Below are positions 38,603 through 47,361 of a DNA stretch of 64,000 nt, one piece after another. A program made the position numbers and the translations under genes. The notes beneath the pieces were generated by a model, which searched no databases, was not told the origin of the DNA, and was given only the letters and a program-made list of their open reading frames with translations. The DNA comes from Sulfuritalea sp. (GTDB lineage: Bacteria > Pseudomonadota > Gammaproteobacteria > Burkholderiales > Rhodocyclaceae), in NCBI GenBank assembly GCA_022842325.1, contig JALHPU010000002.1, forward strand, positions 1 through 64,000, written 5' to 3'. Within the stretch, counting starts at the first letter, position 1. Each line of letters opens with the position of its first letter.

Positions 38603-39187
38603 GTGAACGCCGAAACCGCGCGCGCCATTCTCGATTTCTGGTTCCTGCCGCCGGACCATCCCGGCCACGGGGCTTACCGCCCGGAATGGTTCCGCAAGGA
38701 CGCGGCCTTCGATGCCGCGATCCGCGCGCGCTTCGGTGCCGACATCGAACTTGCCCTGAACGGCGAGCCCGCCGAGGCAACAGATGAAGCACTGCTGGCG
38801 CGCCTGCTGCTGCTCGACCAATTCACCCGCAACATTTTTCGCGACACGCCGCGCGCCTTTGCCGGCGACGCGCAAGCCTTGAGCCTGGCCACAATGCTGG
38901 TCAGTTCCGGGCGCGACAAGAACCTGTCGCCCTGGCAACGCTGGTTCGCCTACCTGCCCTTCGAACACAGCGAATCCCTGCTCGACCAGGAACGCGCCGT
39001 GGCGCTGTTCGCCGCAATGCGCCGCGAGATGCAGCACGAGGCCTTCGACAGCGCCTACGACTATGCCGTGCGCCATCGCGAGGTGATCGCCCGCTTCGGC
39101 CGCTTTCCCCACCGCAATACCATCCTCGGCCGCGCCTCGACGGCTGAGGAGATCGAGTTTCTCAAGCAGCCCGGCTCGTCGTTCTGA
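38603..39187 (+). CDS. DUF924 family protein
   Basis: A 194-residue all-helical protein from the GTG at 38603. The start ILDFWFLP and the LLLLDQFTRNIFRDTPRAFAGD stretch define the family. Later come WFAYLPFEHSE and GRFPHRNTILGR. Helical repeats resemble TPR-like folds. The function is unknown; homologues occur widely in bacteria and fungi. It follows topB by 10 bp and precedes the pqi operon by 6 bp. Confidence 0.9.
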   Translation: MNAETARAILDFWFLPPDHPGHGAYRPEWFRKDAAFDAAIRARFGADIELALNGEPAEATDEALLARLLLLDQFTRNIFRDTPRAFAGDAQALSLATMLVSSGRDKNLSPWQRWFAYLPFEHSESLLDQERAVALFAAMRREMQHEAFDSAYDYAVRHREVIARFGRFPHRNTILGRASTAEEIEFLKQPGSSF

Positions 39188-39193
39188 GCAACC

Positions 39194-39853
39194 ATGATGA
39201 CGTCGCCATCGGTGCAGCAAAGTCCCCCGGTGCCTGGCATAGCAGTTGCCGTGCCGGATGTGGTGGCCTGCCACACTTGCGACATGCTGCAGCGGAGCAT
39301 CCCGCTCGCCACCGGCGGCGCTGCGCTGTGCGCGCGCTGCGGTGCGCCGCTGTTTCGCCGCGGACACCCGGAGCGGGCGCTGGCGCTGACCGTCACGGCC
39401 CTGATGGTGTTCGTCATCGCCAGCGCCTTCCCGATTGCCACCATCGAAACCCAGGGGCGCTACAACGCCGCATCGCTGCCGGGCGCCGTCGGCCTGCTGT
39501 GGGACGCGGAAATGCATCTGCTGGCGCTGCTGGTGTTCGTCACCACGCTGCTGGTGCCATTGCTCGAACTGACCCTGCTGACGGTGATTCTGGGTGCCTT
39601 GCTGGCGGGTCGCCCGTCGCGGCCGATCCGGCTGATGCTGCGCTTCATCTCGGGCACCCGGCCCTGGGGCATGGTCGAAGTATTCATGCTTGGCGTGCTG
39701 GTATCGCTGGTCAAGCTGGCCCACCTCGCCCACGTCGTGCCGGGCGTCGCGCTCTGGTCGTATGCCGCCCTGATGCTCCTGCTGGCGGCCATCTGGAGCA
39801 ACATCGACGGCCGCGAGTTGTGGGCCATCGCGGTGCGCAGTGAGGCGGCATGA
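39194..39853 (+). CDS. pqiA: PqiA-type membrane protein, first half
   Basis: A 219-residue protein equal to half of a canonical PqiA (E. coli 417 residues). An N-terminal rubredoxin-like zinc ribbon (CHTC...CARC, residues 27-52) precedes four transmembrane helices. PqiA is the inner-membrane partner of the PqiB lipid tunnel. The stop overlaps the next pqiA-type gene in ATGA. The two genes together supply what is usually one polypeptide. Confidence 0.9.
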   Translation: MMTSPSVQQSPPVPGIAVAVPDVVACHTCDMLQRSIPLATGGAALCARCGAPLFRRGHPERALALTVTALMVFVIASAFPIATIETQGRYNAASLPGAVGLLWDAEMHLLALLVFVTTLLVPLLELTLLTVILGALLAGRPSRPIRLMLRFISGTRPWGMVEVFMLGVLVSLVKLAHLAHVVPGVALWSYAALMLLLAAIWSNIDGRELWAIAVRSEAA

Positions 39854-40488
39854 CGGCGACGGTAACGGCGCTGGAGCTTGGCCTCACCGCCTGCCACTGC
39901 TGCGGTCTGGTCAGCCGCGCGCCGGACCCTGCCGCAAGCAGGGCGCTCTGTCCGCGCTGCGAGACGCCGCTGCATGCGCGCAAGCCGCACAGCATTGCCC
40001 GGACCTGGGCGCTGCTGCTTGCCGCCGGCATGCTCTACATTCCGGCCAATCTGTTGCCGATCATGGAATCGGGCTCGCTGTTCGGATCGCAGCGGGACAC
40101 GATCATGAGCGGTGTGGTTTTTTTGGCAACATCCGGATCCTGGTATCTCGCCGCCCTGGTGTTTTTTGCCAGCATCGTCGTGCCGTCGGCGAAACTGCTT
40201 GCCTTGGCCTTTCTGCTGGTCTCCGTGCAGCGCTCGGTGCCCGGCTCGGCTCGGTCGCGAAGCCGCATGTATCGGGTGCTGGAATTCTTCGGCCGCTGGT
40301 CGATGCTGGATATATATGTCGTGACGCTGCTGGCCGCCCTGGTTCAGATCGAGTCGATCGCCACCATCCGTCCCGGGCCGGGAGCGCTTTTTTTTGGCGT
40401 CGTGGTGGTGCTGACCATGCTTGCCGCAATGAGTTTCGATCCGCGTCTGATCTGGGATAAACCGAAAGAACGAACCCGCCATGACTGA
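39850..40488 (+). CDS. pqiA: PqiA-type membrane protein, second half
   Basis: A 212-residue protein with the same layout as its neighbour: a zinc ribbon (CHCC...CPRC, residues 16-40) and four transmembrane helices, including the conserved NLLPIMESGSLFGSQRDTI region. Coupled starts and stops on both sides (39850-39853 and 40481-40488) imply equal production with PqiB. A split PqiA is seen in several betaproteobacteria. Confidence 0.9.
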   Translation: MTATVTALELGLTACHCCGLVSRAPDPAASRALCPRCETPLHARKPHSIARTWALLLAAGMLYIPANLLPIMESGSLFGSQRDTIMSGVVFLATSGSWYLAALVFFASIVVPSAKLLALAFLLVSVQRSVPGSARSRSRMYRVLEFFGRWSMLDIYVVTLLAALVQIESIATIRPGPGALFFGVVVVLTMLAAMSFDPRLIWDKPKERTRHD

Positions 40489-42094
40489 AATTCCTGAACT
40501 TCCCCCGGCGCGGTTGGCACCGCGGCGAGCTTATCGGTTCCAGTGGATCTGGCTGATCCCAGCCATTGCCGTGCTGGTCGGCGGCTGGCTCGCATTGCGG
40601 GCGATCATGGAGCGCGGCCCGACGGTGACCATCAGCTTTGCCACGGCCGAGGGACTCGAACCGGGAAAGACCCGCATCCGCTACAAGGACGTCGACATCG
40701 GCATGGTCAACGCAGTTTCGCTATCGCCGGACCGCAGCCGTGTGCTGGTGACGGCGCAGTTCCTCAAACAGGCCGAGAAGCTGCTGGTCGAGGACACGCG
40801 TTTCTGGGTGGTGCGTCCGCGCTTTGCCGGCGGGCAACTGACCGGTATCGGCACGCTGCTGGCGGGAGCGCACATCGGGGTCGATGTCGGCACGTCCGGG
40901 GACTCGGCGCGCGAATTCACCGGCCTGGAGGTGGCGCCCATCATCACCACCGGCCTGCCCGGAAGGCAATACCGCATCCATGCGCCGGACCTCGGCTCGA
41001 TCGACATCGGTTCGCCCGTCTTCTACCGGCGACTGAAGGTCGGCGAGGTCGAAGCGTATTCGCTGGACAAGGATGGCAAAGGCGTCAGCCTCAAGATATT
41101 CATCAAGGCCCCCTATGACCGGTACGTGACGCCGACCACCCGCTTCTGGAATGCCAGCGGCATCGACGTGACGCTGGATGCCGGCGGACTGCGAGTGCAG
41201 ACGCAGTCAGCAATGGCGATCCTGGTCGGCGGCATGGCGTTTGAAAACCTGCCTGGCGAACCCGACCTCGCCCAGGCGCCAGCCGACTCGAGCTTCAGCA
41301 TGCGTCGTGACCGGGCCGAAGCGATGAAGGCCCCGGACGGACAGATGCAGGTCTATGTCATGAACTTCAGGGAGTCGCTGCGCGGGCTGGCGCCCGGGGC
41401 GCCGGTCGACTTCCGCGGCGTGGTGGTCGGCGAGGTGCTTTCGCTCGGCGTCGAGTACGAGCCGGCGCGCGAGTGGTTCCACTTCCCGGTCTATGTCGCC
41501 ATCTATCCGGAGCGCATCGCCATGCGGCGTCCGCCGGGGGAGGCGCCGGCCGATGCCGACGCCGATGCGCGGCGGGTGAAAAAGGGCCTGCTCAAGGCCA
41601 TCGTCGAACGTGGCTTCCGCGCCCAGTTGCGGACCGGCAATCTCCTCACCGGGCAGCTCTACGTGGCGCTGGATTTTTTCAAGGATGCAAAAAAGGTGGT
41701 GATCAACCCGGCGACGGTTCCGCAGGAATTCCCCACGGTATACGCCAGCCTCGAGGATTTGCAGGCATCGCTGGGACGCATCCTGAAAAACCTGGAACAG
41801 GTGCCCTTTGCCGAAGTCGCGGCGGATGCGCGGCAGACCTTGCAAGGACTGGACAAGCTGGCGCGCCGGCTCGACGCCGAGACGGCGCCGGAGGCGCAGG
41901 CCGCCCTGGCCAGCCTGCGCCTGACGCTGGGCAACCTGGACCGCACGCTGGCCGCCGACGCACCGCTGCTGTCGGATGTACGCGACGCGACACGCGAGAT
42001 TTCGCGCGCCGCCCAGGCCCTGCGTTCCCTTGCCGACACCCTTGACCGACAACCCGAAGCCCTGCTCAAGGGCAAACGGGAGGAGCAGCCATGA
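40481..42094 (+). CDS. pqiB: PqiB, MCE-domain lipid transport protein
   Basis: A 537-residue inner-membrane-anchored periplasmic protein. One N-terminal helix (about 21-40) is followed by three MCE domains (about 44-150, 160-265 and 285-400) and a long helical C terminus (about 420-530). In E. coli PqiB forms a hexameric tube spanning the periplasm for lipid movement. Start and stop both overlap neighbouring genes (pqiA, pqiC). Confidence 0.92.
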   Translation: MTEIPELPPARLAPRRAYRFQWIWLIPAIAVLVGGWLALRAIMERGPTVTISFATAEGLEPGKTRIRYKDVDIGMVNAVSLSPDRSRVLVTAQFLKQAEKLLVEDTRFWVVRPRFAGGQLTGIGTLLAGAHIGVDVGTSGDSAREFTGLEVAPIITTGLPGRQYRIHAPDLGSIDIGSPVFYRRLKVGEVEAYSLDKDGKGVSLKIFIKAPYDRYVTPTTRFWNASGIDVTLDAGGLRVQTQSAMAILVGGMAFENLPGEPDLAQAPADSSFSMRRDRAEAMKAPDGQMQVYVMNFRESLRGLAPGAPVDFRGVVVGEVLSLGVEYEPAREWFHFPVYVAIYPERIAMRRPPGEAPADADADARRVKKGLLKAIVERGFRAQLRTGNLLTGQLYVALDFFKDAKKVVINPATVPQEFPTVYASLEDLQASLGRILKNLEQVPFAEVAADARQTLQGLDKLARRLDAETAPEAQAALASLRLTLGNLDRTLAADAPLLSDVRDATREISRAAQALRSLADTLDRQPEALLKGKREEQP

Positions 42095-42690
42095 CCACCT
42101 CGCGTTCGATGCTTTGTTGTTTTGCCGTGGTGCTGGCACTGGTCGGCGCCGGCTGCGGCAGTTCGCCAAAGACCCAGCTGTACAGCTTGCAGGCGGCTGC
42201 GGCAACGCCAAAATCCGATGAGCATTGCGCCGAATCGCGTCTGCATATCGTGATTGGTCCGGTGGCGCTGCCCGAGCGCGTCGATCGTCCGCAGATCGTG
42301 ACCCTGACCGGCGAGCACAGCGTGCACGCCAGCGACTTCAATCGCTGGGCGGAACCCCTGAAAGTGGCATTCCCGCGCCAATTGGCGGCCGATCTGGGTC
42401 GCGAACTCGGCTCGACGCGGGTGCGCATCCAGGGCCAGGAGAGCGCGGCCGAGGCGGATCTGCGGATCGAGGTGGATGTGCTCCGCTTCGAGGCTGCCCT
42501 TGGGGAATTTGCCGTGGTCGAAGCGATATGGACCCTGAAGCGCAAGGGCGAAGCGCCGCGCAGCGGGAGAAGCTTTTTCCGCGAGCGGCTGACGGCGGAC
42601 GGTTATGCAGCCCTGGTGGCCGGGCTGGGACGCGCCACGTCGGGAGTGGGCCGCGATCTGGCCGCCGCGATTCGCGAATTACGCCAGTAG
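42091..42690 (+). CDS. pqiC: PqiC, outer-membrane lipoprotein (ABC transport auxiliary type)
   Basis: A 199-residue lipoprotein. The signal ends in a lipobox (VGAGC, Cys at about residue 17), then SSPKTQLYSLQ, the usual start of this family (DUF330). The body has LHIVIGPVALPERVDRPQIV, typical of PqiC/YmbA. It anchors the PqiB tube at the outer membrane. It is the last gene of the unit; the next gene is convergent. Confidence 0.9.
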   Translation: MTTSRSMLCCFAVVLALVGAGCGSSPKTQLYSLQAAAATPKSDEHCAESRLHIVIGPVALPERVDRPQIVTLTGEHSVHASDFNRWAEPLKVAFPRQLAADLGRELGSTRVRIQGQESAAEADLRIEVDVLRFEAALGEFAVVEAIWTLKRKGEAPRSGRSFFRERLTADGYAALVAGLGRATSGVGRDLAAAIRELRQ

Positions 42691-42702
42691 CGGTACCCCA
42701 GC

Positions 42703-43467
42703 TCAGCCGCCACGGCCAAAAAACCCCTGCAACCCGGTATAGGCGGACAGCGCCGCGGTGCTCAGCGCCGTCAGCGTGCCGCGTATCTCCTGCACCTTCT
42801 TGACGGTCGCCTGCAACTGACCCGCGCGCACCTTGCCGGTCGACAACAGATTGACGACCTTCATCGTCAGCCCCCTGGCGCCCTGCGGCGCTACCGCGTC
42901 CTGCCGTTGTCGCAGCATACGGCCGAGCACCAGGCCGGTGGCGTAGGAGAAACCGATACTGGCGGCATATTCGGCGAACTCGCGCCATTCGCGCGCGTCC
43001 CGGGGCAACACGGGAACCTGATCGACCAGGCTGATGACGCCGCTCATGCCCAGCACGGCCAGCGCGGCCAGCGCGAATCCGGCACCCAACCAGAATGGAA
43101 ACAGGCGCTCGCGACGCATCAGCAGCAAAGCGAAGGGCAGCGGGATCAGCAGCGAAACGAGGCGCAGATAGAGCGTGTTCAGGTCGAGAATCACCGTGAT
43201 CGTGGCGTGGGCCGCCAGCAGCAACAGCAGCGGTGCAAGCCACAACAGCACCCAGTCGGCACGGGTGCCGTACGGCACCGGCTGCGGTGCCGGCACTGCC
43301 GCTTCATCGCCCGCCGCGGCGGCGGCGCTCCCCGCCAGTTCCTGCAGCTGCCGTTCGAGGGCCTCGATCTTTTCCAGCAGCGGCTTGATCAGGTACAGGT
43401 CGCGGGTGCAGTGGGGACAGGCCAGCGCCTGGTCACTGACCTCACTGAGGCAATACGGGCATTTCAC
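42703..43467 (-). CDS. Zinc-ribbon membrane protein of unknown function
   Basis: A 254-residue protein. The N terminus is a zinc ribbon (CPYC...CPHC, residues 3-20), followed by a short coiled coil (LLEKIEALERQLQEL) and an Ala/Pro linker. About five hydrophobic segments (75-185) follow, then a soluble C terminus. It resembles prokaryotic zinc-ribbon membrane proteins with no defined role. Its ATG directly abuts the stop of the upstream secreted-protein gene. Confidence 0.75.
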   Translation of the reverse strand: MKCPYCLSEVSDQALACPHCTRDLYLIKPLLEKIEALERQLQELAGSAAAAAGDEAAVPAPQPVPYGTRADWVLLWLAPLLLLLAAHATITVILDLNTLYLRLVSLLIPLPFALLLMRRERLFPFWLGAGFALAALAVLGMSGVISLVDQVPVLPRDAREWREFAEYAASIGFSYATGLVLGRMLRQRQDAVAPQGARGLTMKVVNLLSTGKVRAGQLQATVKKVQEIRGTLTALSTAALSAYTGLQGFFGRGG

Positions 43468-43896
43468 CTACTTGACCACACTAAGCTTGATCACGGTCGT
43501 CGTGCGGCGACCTTCGGAGTCTTCCACGCTCATCTGGATCTGGTGCTCGCCGGGAGGAACCTCGGCGCCGGCGAGGTCAATGCCCTGTTCGGAGATTCCC
43601 GGCCGGATGCGATCCAGCAGATCAACCGCCGGCACCTTGAGATAGCTCACGCTGACGCTCTCCGGAACGATTTTCGCGCCGCCGCGGGCTTCAAAGACCA
43701 GTTTGAGATTGAACGGCGACCGGGTTGCCGTTGCCGGATCGGGCGAAATCACCCGTATCGCAGGGCCGCGCGTGATGCTGCGGGCCCTTGCTGCAGACGC
43801 CTCCGGCAGCCTGGCCTCGGATTCGGTGATCAGCGATGCGGCGCCGGCGTTCAACGACAGCAGCATGGCGAGGACGGCCAAACGAAAATGCTTCAT
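43468..43896 (-). CDS. Small secreted protein, function unknown
   Basis: A 142-residue protein with a signal peptide (about 1-19, ending NAGA). The mature part is predicted beta-rich, with an Ig-like pattern (IRVISPDPATATRSPFNLKLVFEA, then GEHQIQMSVEDSEGRRTTT). No family is recognised with confidence. It lies directly upstream of the zinc-ribbon gene with no spacer and 53 bp after the next secreted-protein gene. Confidence 0.65.
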   Translation of the reverse strand: MKHFRLAVLAMLLSLNAGAASLITESEARLPEASAARARSITRGPAIRVISPDPATATRSPFNLKLVFEARGGAKIVPESVSVSYLKVPAVDLLDRIRPGISEQGIDLAGAEVPPGEHQIQMSVEDSEGRRTTTVIKLSVVK

Positions 43897-43949
43897 GCAC
43901 TACCCTTCTTTCTGAATCGGGAGAAGAAAACCGGGTCGAGCATAACTGA

Positions 43950-44783
43950 TCAGCGCGCCTCGGCAAACCTGCGCAGGACATTGTCGTCCGGCTTTTCCCT
44001 GGCCAATTCCTGCCACAGCGTCCTGGCCTCCTCTTTTGCACCGACCTCGGTCAACAGCGCCGCATAAAGTACGCGCCGCGAAAACGGCGAGCGCGCGTCG
44101 GCCTTGAGGGCCGATAGCTGCTTGAGGGTTGCCGCCGGCGCTACCGAAAATTCCGCCGCGGCGCCGGACGCGGGACCGCTCGCGGAAAAATGCTCGATGC
44201 GCCAGGTGTATTTCGCGCCGGGCGCCAGGCGATGCGTTGCCGGCAGCGGCAACTGGGTGTCCTCGGTGCGGGCTTCCCAGTGGAGCGCGCCGTCCGGCTT
44301 CAGGACGGAGAGCCGATAGCCGGCGGACGCCTCGACCGCGGTCCAGCGGAATAGCGGCGCATCCGAGACGACGATGGTCTTGACCGGCGAAATCGGACTC
44401 AGCGCGTTCAGCTTGCTGCTCCTGCTGCGCGTCGCCGGCAACGGCTGGGCCGCCATGCCCGGCGTGATGTGTATATCGGCCACGCCTTTGGCCGGCAAGG
44501 CCGTCTCACTGACGCCGCTGCCTTGCGGCCCCTGCGGCGTAACGCGGTAGTCCTTACCGCCTTTGAGCACGTATTCCTTGCCGCTGACAAGATCGACCGC
44601 AATCAGGGTGGCATCCGCCTGCAGCGACAAGTGCGCGCCATCGGGAATTTCAGCCAGGGTCGCCACCGGCGCCTTGCCGTCGATCTCGACGATTCCCGTG
44701 ACTTCGGTGACCAGCAGCCCGGCCATTGCATCCGTCATGCAGAGGATCATTGCGGCAATGGAAAGAATCGCACTTGATTTCAC
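43950..44783 (-). CDS. Secreted protein with FecR-like and helical repeat-like parts
   Basis: A 277-residue protein with a signal peptide (about 1-21). Residues 22-100 have the flavour of a FecR-like domain (EVTGIVEIDGKAPVATLAEIPDGAHL, then LVSGKEYVLKG). A fibronectin-like stretch (APLFRWTAVEASAGYRLSVLKPDG) follows. The C terminus looks like a short helical repeat (RRVLYAALLTEVGAKEEARTLWQELA). It opens a three-gene unit of envelope proteins. The function is unknown; a scaffold or sensor for the envelope is possible. Confidence 0.65.
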   Translation of the reverse strand: MKSSAILSIAAMILCMTDAMAGLLVTEVTGIVEIDGKAPVATLAEIPDGAHLSLQADATLIAVDLVSGKEYVLKGGKDYRVTPQGPQGSGVSETALPAKGVADIHITPGMAAQPLPATRSRSSKLNALSPISPVKTIVVSDAPLFRWTAVEASAGYRLSVLKPDGALHWEARTEDTQLPLPATHRLAPGAKYTWRIEHFSASGPASGAAAEFSVAPAATLKQLSALKADARSPFSRRVLYAALLTEVGAKEEARTLWQELAREKPDDNVLRRFAEAR

Positions 44784-44893
44784 GGGTATGTCCTTTACTG
44801 GCGATGATTGACAACCGTTGCCAACAGAACGACAGGGTCCCTATGTAACACGTGTGGCGGAGGTGGGCAACACATGGAACTGCCTGGAGAATC

Positions 44894-44921
44894 AAAACAA
44901 AAAGGCCCCTCGCGGAGCCTT
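44894..44921 (-). terminator. Rho-independent terminator of rhlE
   Basis: The stem AAGGCTCC/GGGGCCTT (one mismatch) with loop GCGA is followed on the minus strand by TTTGTTTT, 29 bases past the rhlE stop. Confidence 0.8.
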
Positions 44922-44949
44922 GTTGTTTGCAGCAGGTCGCCGGCAACTC

Positions 44950-46266
44950 TCAGCGATGCCGCTGTCCGCTGTGGTGGCTGGCCGGCTTGGCGCCACCCGT
45001 TCCCGTTCGAGCGGGGCGTGGTGCGCCGCTGCGATCGCCGGTGCCGCTGCGGGTACGCGCCTGGGCCGGCTTGTGCGCCGGCGGGCGGCCGGCGGCGGGA
45101 CGCGGCACCGAGTTGGTGTGCTGGGGCTCGAAGCCGGGCAGGATCGAGGTGGTGATTTCACGCTTGAGCAGGCGTTCGATGTCGCGCAACTGGATGCGCT
45201 CGTCGCTGCTGACCAGCGACAGGGCTTCGCCGCTGGCGCCGGCACGACCGGTGCGGCCGATGCGGTGGATGTAGTCTTCCGGCACATTGGGCAGCTCGAA
45301 ATTCACCACGCGCGGCAGGGAATCGATATCAAGGCCGCGAGCCGCGATGTCGGTCGCCACCAGCGCCGCCAGCTTGCCTGACTTGAAGTCGGCCAGGGCG
45401 CGGGTACGGGCATTCTGCGACTTGTTGCCGTGCAGCGCGGCAGTGCGCACGCCAGCCTGCTCCAGCTTCTTGGCCAGCGCGTCGGAGCCATGCTTGGTGC
45501 GGCAGAACACCAGCACCTGGTGCCAGCCGTGGGCGGCGAACAGATGCAGCAGCAGGTCGCGTTTCTTGTCCTGGTCGACCTTGATCACGGTGTGCGTCAC
45601 CAGTTCGGCTGGCGCGTTGCGACGCGCGACCTCGACCATTGCCGGGTCCTTGAGCACAGTGTGGGCCAGTTCGCGCACTTCGGCGGCGAAGGTGGCGGAG
45701 AACATCAGGTTCTGGCGGACCTTCGGCAACTTCTCGATGATGCGGCGGATGTCGCGGATGAAGCCCATGTCAAACATGCGGTCGGCTTCGTCGAGGACCA
45801 GGGTCTGGACCTTCGACAGATCGACGGTGCGCTGGCCGAGGTGGTCGAGCAGGCGACCGGGGGTAGCGACCAGGATGTCGATGCCGCGGCGCATGGTCTG
45901 GATCTGCGGATTGATGCCGACGCCGCCGAACACGGCGAGGCTGCGCAGACCGGTATGCGCGCCGTAGGTGCGGACGCTTTCCAGCACCTGCGCGGCGAGT
46001 TCGCGCGTCGGCACCAGCACCAGCACGCGCGGCGCGGTGTGGGTGACCTTTTGCAACGGACTGGTGAGGGGGTTGGTCAGGCGCTGCAGAATCGGCAGCA
46101 CGAAGGCCGCGGTCTTGCCGGTGCCGGTTTGGGCCAGGGCCTCGAGATCGCGGCCGGCCAGAATGTGGGGAATGGCCTGCTGTTGCACAGGGGTGGGCGT
46201 GGTGTAGCCCTGCTCGCCAATGGCGCGCAGGAGCTCGGCCGACAGGCCGAGTTCGGTGAACTGCAT
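44950..46266 (-). CDS. rhlE: DEAD-box RNA helicase RhlE
   Basis: A 438-residue helicase; the start at 46266 gives [16 protein letters not shown]. Motifs: Q motif ([11 protein letters not shown]), I ([11 protein letters not shown]), II ([13 protein letters not shown]), III (SATF) and VI ([12 protein letters not shown]). A basic, Gly/Arg/Pro-rich C-terminal tail (about 375-438) is typical of RhlE and aids RNA binding. It acts in ribosome maturation and RNA turnover. It is followed by a terminator and preceded by a repeat-rich leader. Confidence 0.93.
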   Translation of the reverse strand: MQFTELGLSAELLRAIGEQGYTTPTPVQQQAIPHILAGRDLEALAQTGTGKTAAFVLPILQRLTNPLTSPLQKVTHTAPRVLVLVPTRELAAQVLESVRTYGAHTGLRSLAVFGGVGINPQIQTMRRGIDILVATPGRLLDHLGQRTVDLSKVQTLVLDEADRMFDMGFIRDIRRIIEKLPKVRQNLMFSATFAAEVRELAHTVLKDPAMVEVARRNAPAELVTHTVIKVDQDKKRDLLLHLFAAHGWHQVLVFCRTKHGSDALAKKLEQAGVRTAALHGNKSQNARTRALADFKSGKLAALVATDIAARGLDIDSLPRVVNFELPNVPEDYIHRIGRTGRAGASGEALSLVSSDERIQLRDIERLLKREITTSILPGFEPQHTNSVPRPAAGRPPAHKPAQARTRSGTGDRSGAPRPARTGTGGAKPASHHSGQRHR

Positions 46267-46480
46267 GTTGAATACCTCTGAAGCCGACCCCCGCAATGTT
46301 GCAGGCCAATCTGGGCGGAACTTCTATGGGGTGTAACCTTCGATGCGACTTTGTGTCGCCATTCAGGCACGACCGGCAGACTGGGGCGCGGTCGCTGAGG
46401 AGGTGAAGCGGGGCGGACTGTAACACAGCCCGCCGCCAAGCCCGGGGATTTCTTTCGCCGTTGCCTGCCCGCGTCCGAGT
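46267..46480. other. Intergenic leader region upstream of rhlE
   Basis: No gene is supported. Short dyads are present (for example GCAATGTTGC and GCGACTTTGTGTCGC), and the rhlE promoter must lie here. The part from about 46441 may belong to the same repeat element that follows, but no second copy allows its edge to be fixed. Confidence 0.5.
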
Positions 46481-46584
46481 GGATACCGTCCCTGCGGGAC
46501 ATAAAGCGGAATTTCAGGCACGCAGAGCGAGCCGGCGCCGTCCGCAAGGGATACCGTCTCCGGCTTTGCCGGAGACATAACTTC
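46481..46584. repeat. Palindromic repeat array, the longest copy of the family
   Basis: Two units of the form GGATACC-hairpin-ATAA occur in tandem: stem GTCCC/GGGAC (46488-46500) and stem GTCTCCGGC/GCCGGAGAC (46556-46576). They are joined by a linker (46504-46540), which is the segment found in the ROK kinase. The second unit with its left flank (46535-46584) is the segment found in the regulator and priA. The array ends exactly at the rubredoxin stop codon. Confidence 0.85.
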
Positions 46585-46749
46585 TCAGACTTCCATCATG
46601 ACGAAGTCATGCTTCGCCACCCCGCACTCGGGGCAGACGAAGCTGTCGGGAACGTCAGCCCAGCGGGTGCCGGGAGCGAGATCATGGTCGGCGTCACCAA
46701 CGGCTTCGTCATAGACCCAGCCGCAAACAACACATTGCCACGTCTTCAT
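46585..46749 (-). CDS. Rubredoxin
   Basis: A 54-residue iron protein; the start at 46749 gives MKTWQCVVCGWVYDEA. The Fe(Cys)4 site is CVVCG and CPECG, spaced as in standard rubredoxins. It is a small one-electron carrier, plausibly the donor for rubrerythrin-based peroxide reduction (rbr at 51.5 kb). A strict ribosome site is not obvious (CAGAG nine bases upstream). An in-frame ATG at 46782 would add 11 residues. Confidence 0.93.
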   Translation of the reverse strand: MKTWQCVVCGWVYDEAVGDADHDLAPGTRWADVPDSFVCPECGVAKHDFVMMEV

Positions 46750-46866
46750 TTTTTCTCTGATTGGGGTTAGGGGAAGCACCATACTAGGTGCTTCCGGCCC
46801 GCCGATCCAATGAGATATTGCAATCCAGTCGATAGCGACGGGCTATTGCGCCCCGCTGCGCGGGTT

Positions 46867-47340
46867 TCAGCTCTTGAGAAAGGTCGGACGCAGGCCCTGC
46901 CAGGACAGGCGCGGCCAATCCAGAGCGTCGAGCATGTTCTTGACCCGCAGGCCGAGTTCGGTGTCGCCCTCGATGCTCAGGCTGCGATTGAAGAACAGGG
47001 TATCGGGATCCTCCTGCCGGCTCACCATCTGCAGAAAGGCCGAAAGCCGCGCCGTGAAGTGCAGATCGGGCTGGCCGGACGCCATCAAAATCGGCCGGAA
47101 GCTGCCCCGGCTGTAGGTGAAGTCGGCCACCATGCCGGTGTCCAGCACCGTCACGCGGAAACTGCGGCCTTCGATCTGCTGCAGCGTGTCTTCCGGCAGT
47201 ACGCCCAGCTTGCGCGCCGCATTCAAGGCCAGCGCCAGGTTCACCGAGTGCGGCCATTGTGGCAGACGCGCGCCCAGCCGGGCCACCAGGGACGGCAGGA
47301 CGAAAGGCGGAATCGTCGGAAGTTTCAAAGCATTGGCCAT
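46867..47340 (-). CDS. ubiT: UbiT, SCP2-domain accessory lipid carrier for anaerobic ubiquinone synthesis
   Basis: A 157-residue SCP2 domain protein. It ends the ubiU-ubiV-ubiT unit, the gene set that makes ubiquinone without O2. UbiT replaces UbiJ, holding the greasy quinone precursors for the UbiUV hydroxylase. The lipid-binding strands (RSFRVTVLDTGMVADFTY, PDLHFTARLSAFLQM) are recognisable. The gene starts 21 bp after the ubiV stop. Confidence 0.9.
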   Translation of the reverse strand: MANALKLPTIPPFVLPSLVARLGARLPQWPHSVNLALALNAARKLGVLPEDTLQQIEGRSFRVTVLDTGMVADFTYSRGSFRPILMASGQPDLHFTARLSAFLQMVSRQEDPDTLFFNRSLSIEGDTELGLRVKNMLDALDWPRLSWQGLRPTFLKS

Positions 47341-47361
47341 CGGGACTCCGTTGAATTCTGT

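Noticed and set aside
46363-46578. A 71-codon frame on the minus strand upstream of rhlE
   Set aside because: It consists largely of the palindromic repeat, which is open in most frames. No ribosome site or similarity is seen.
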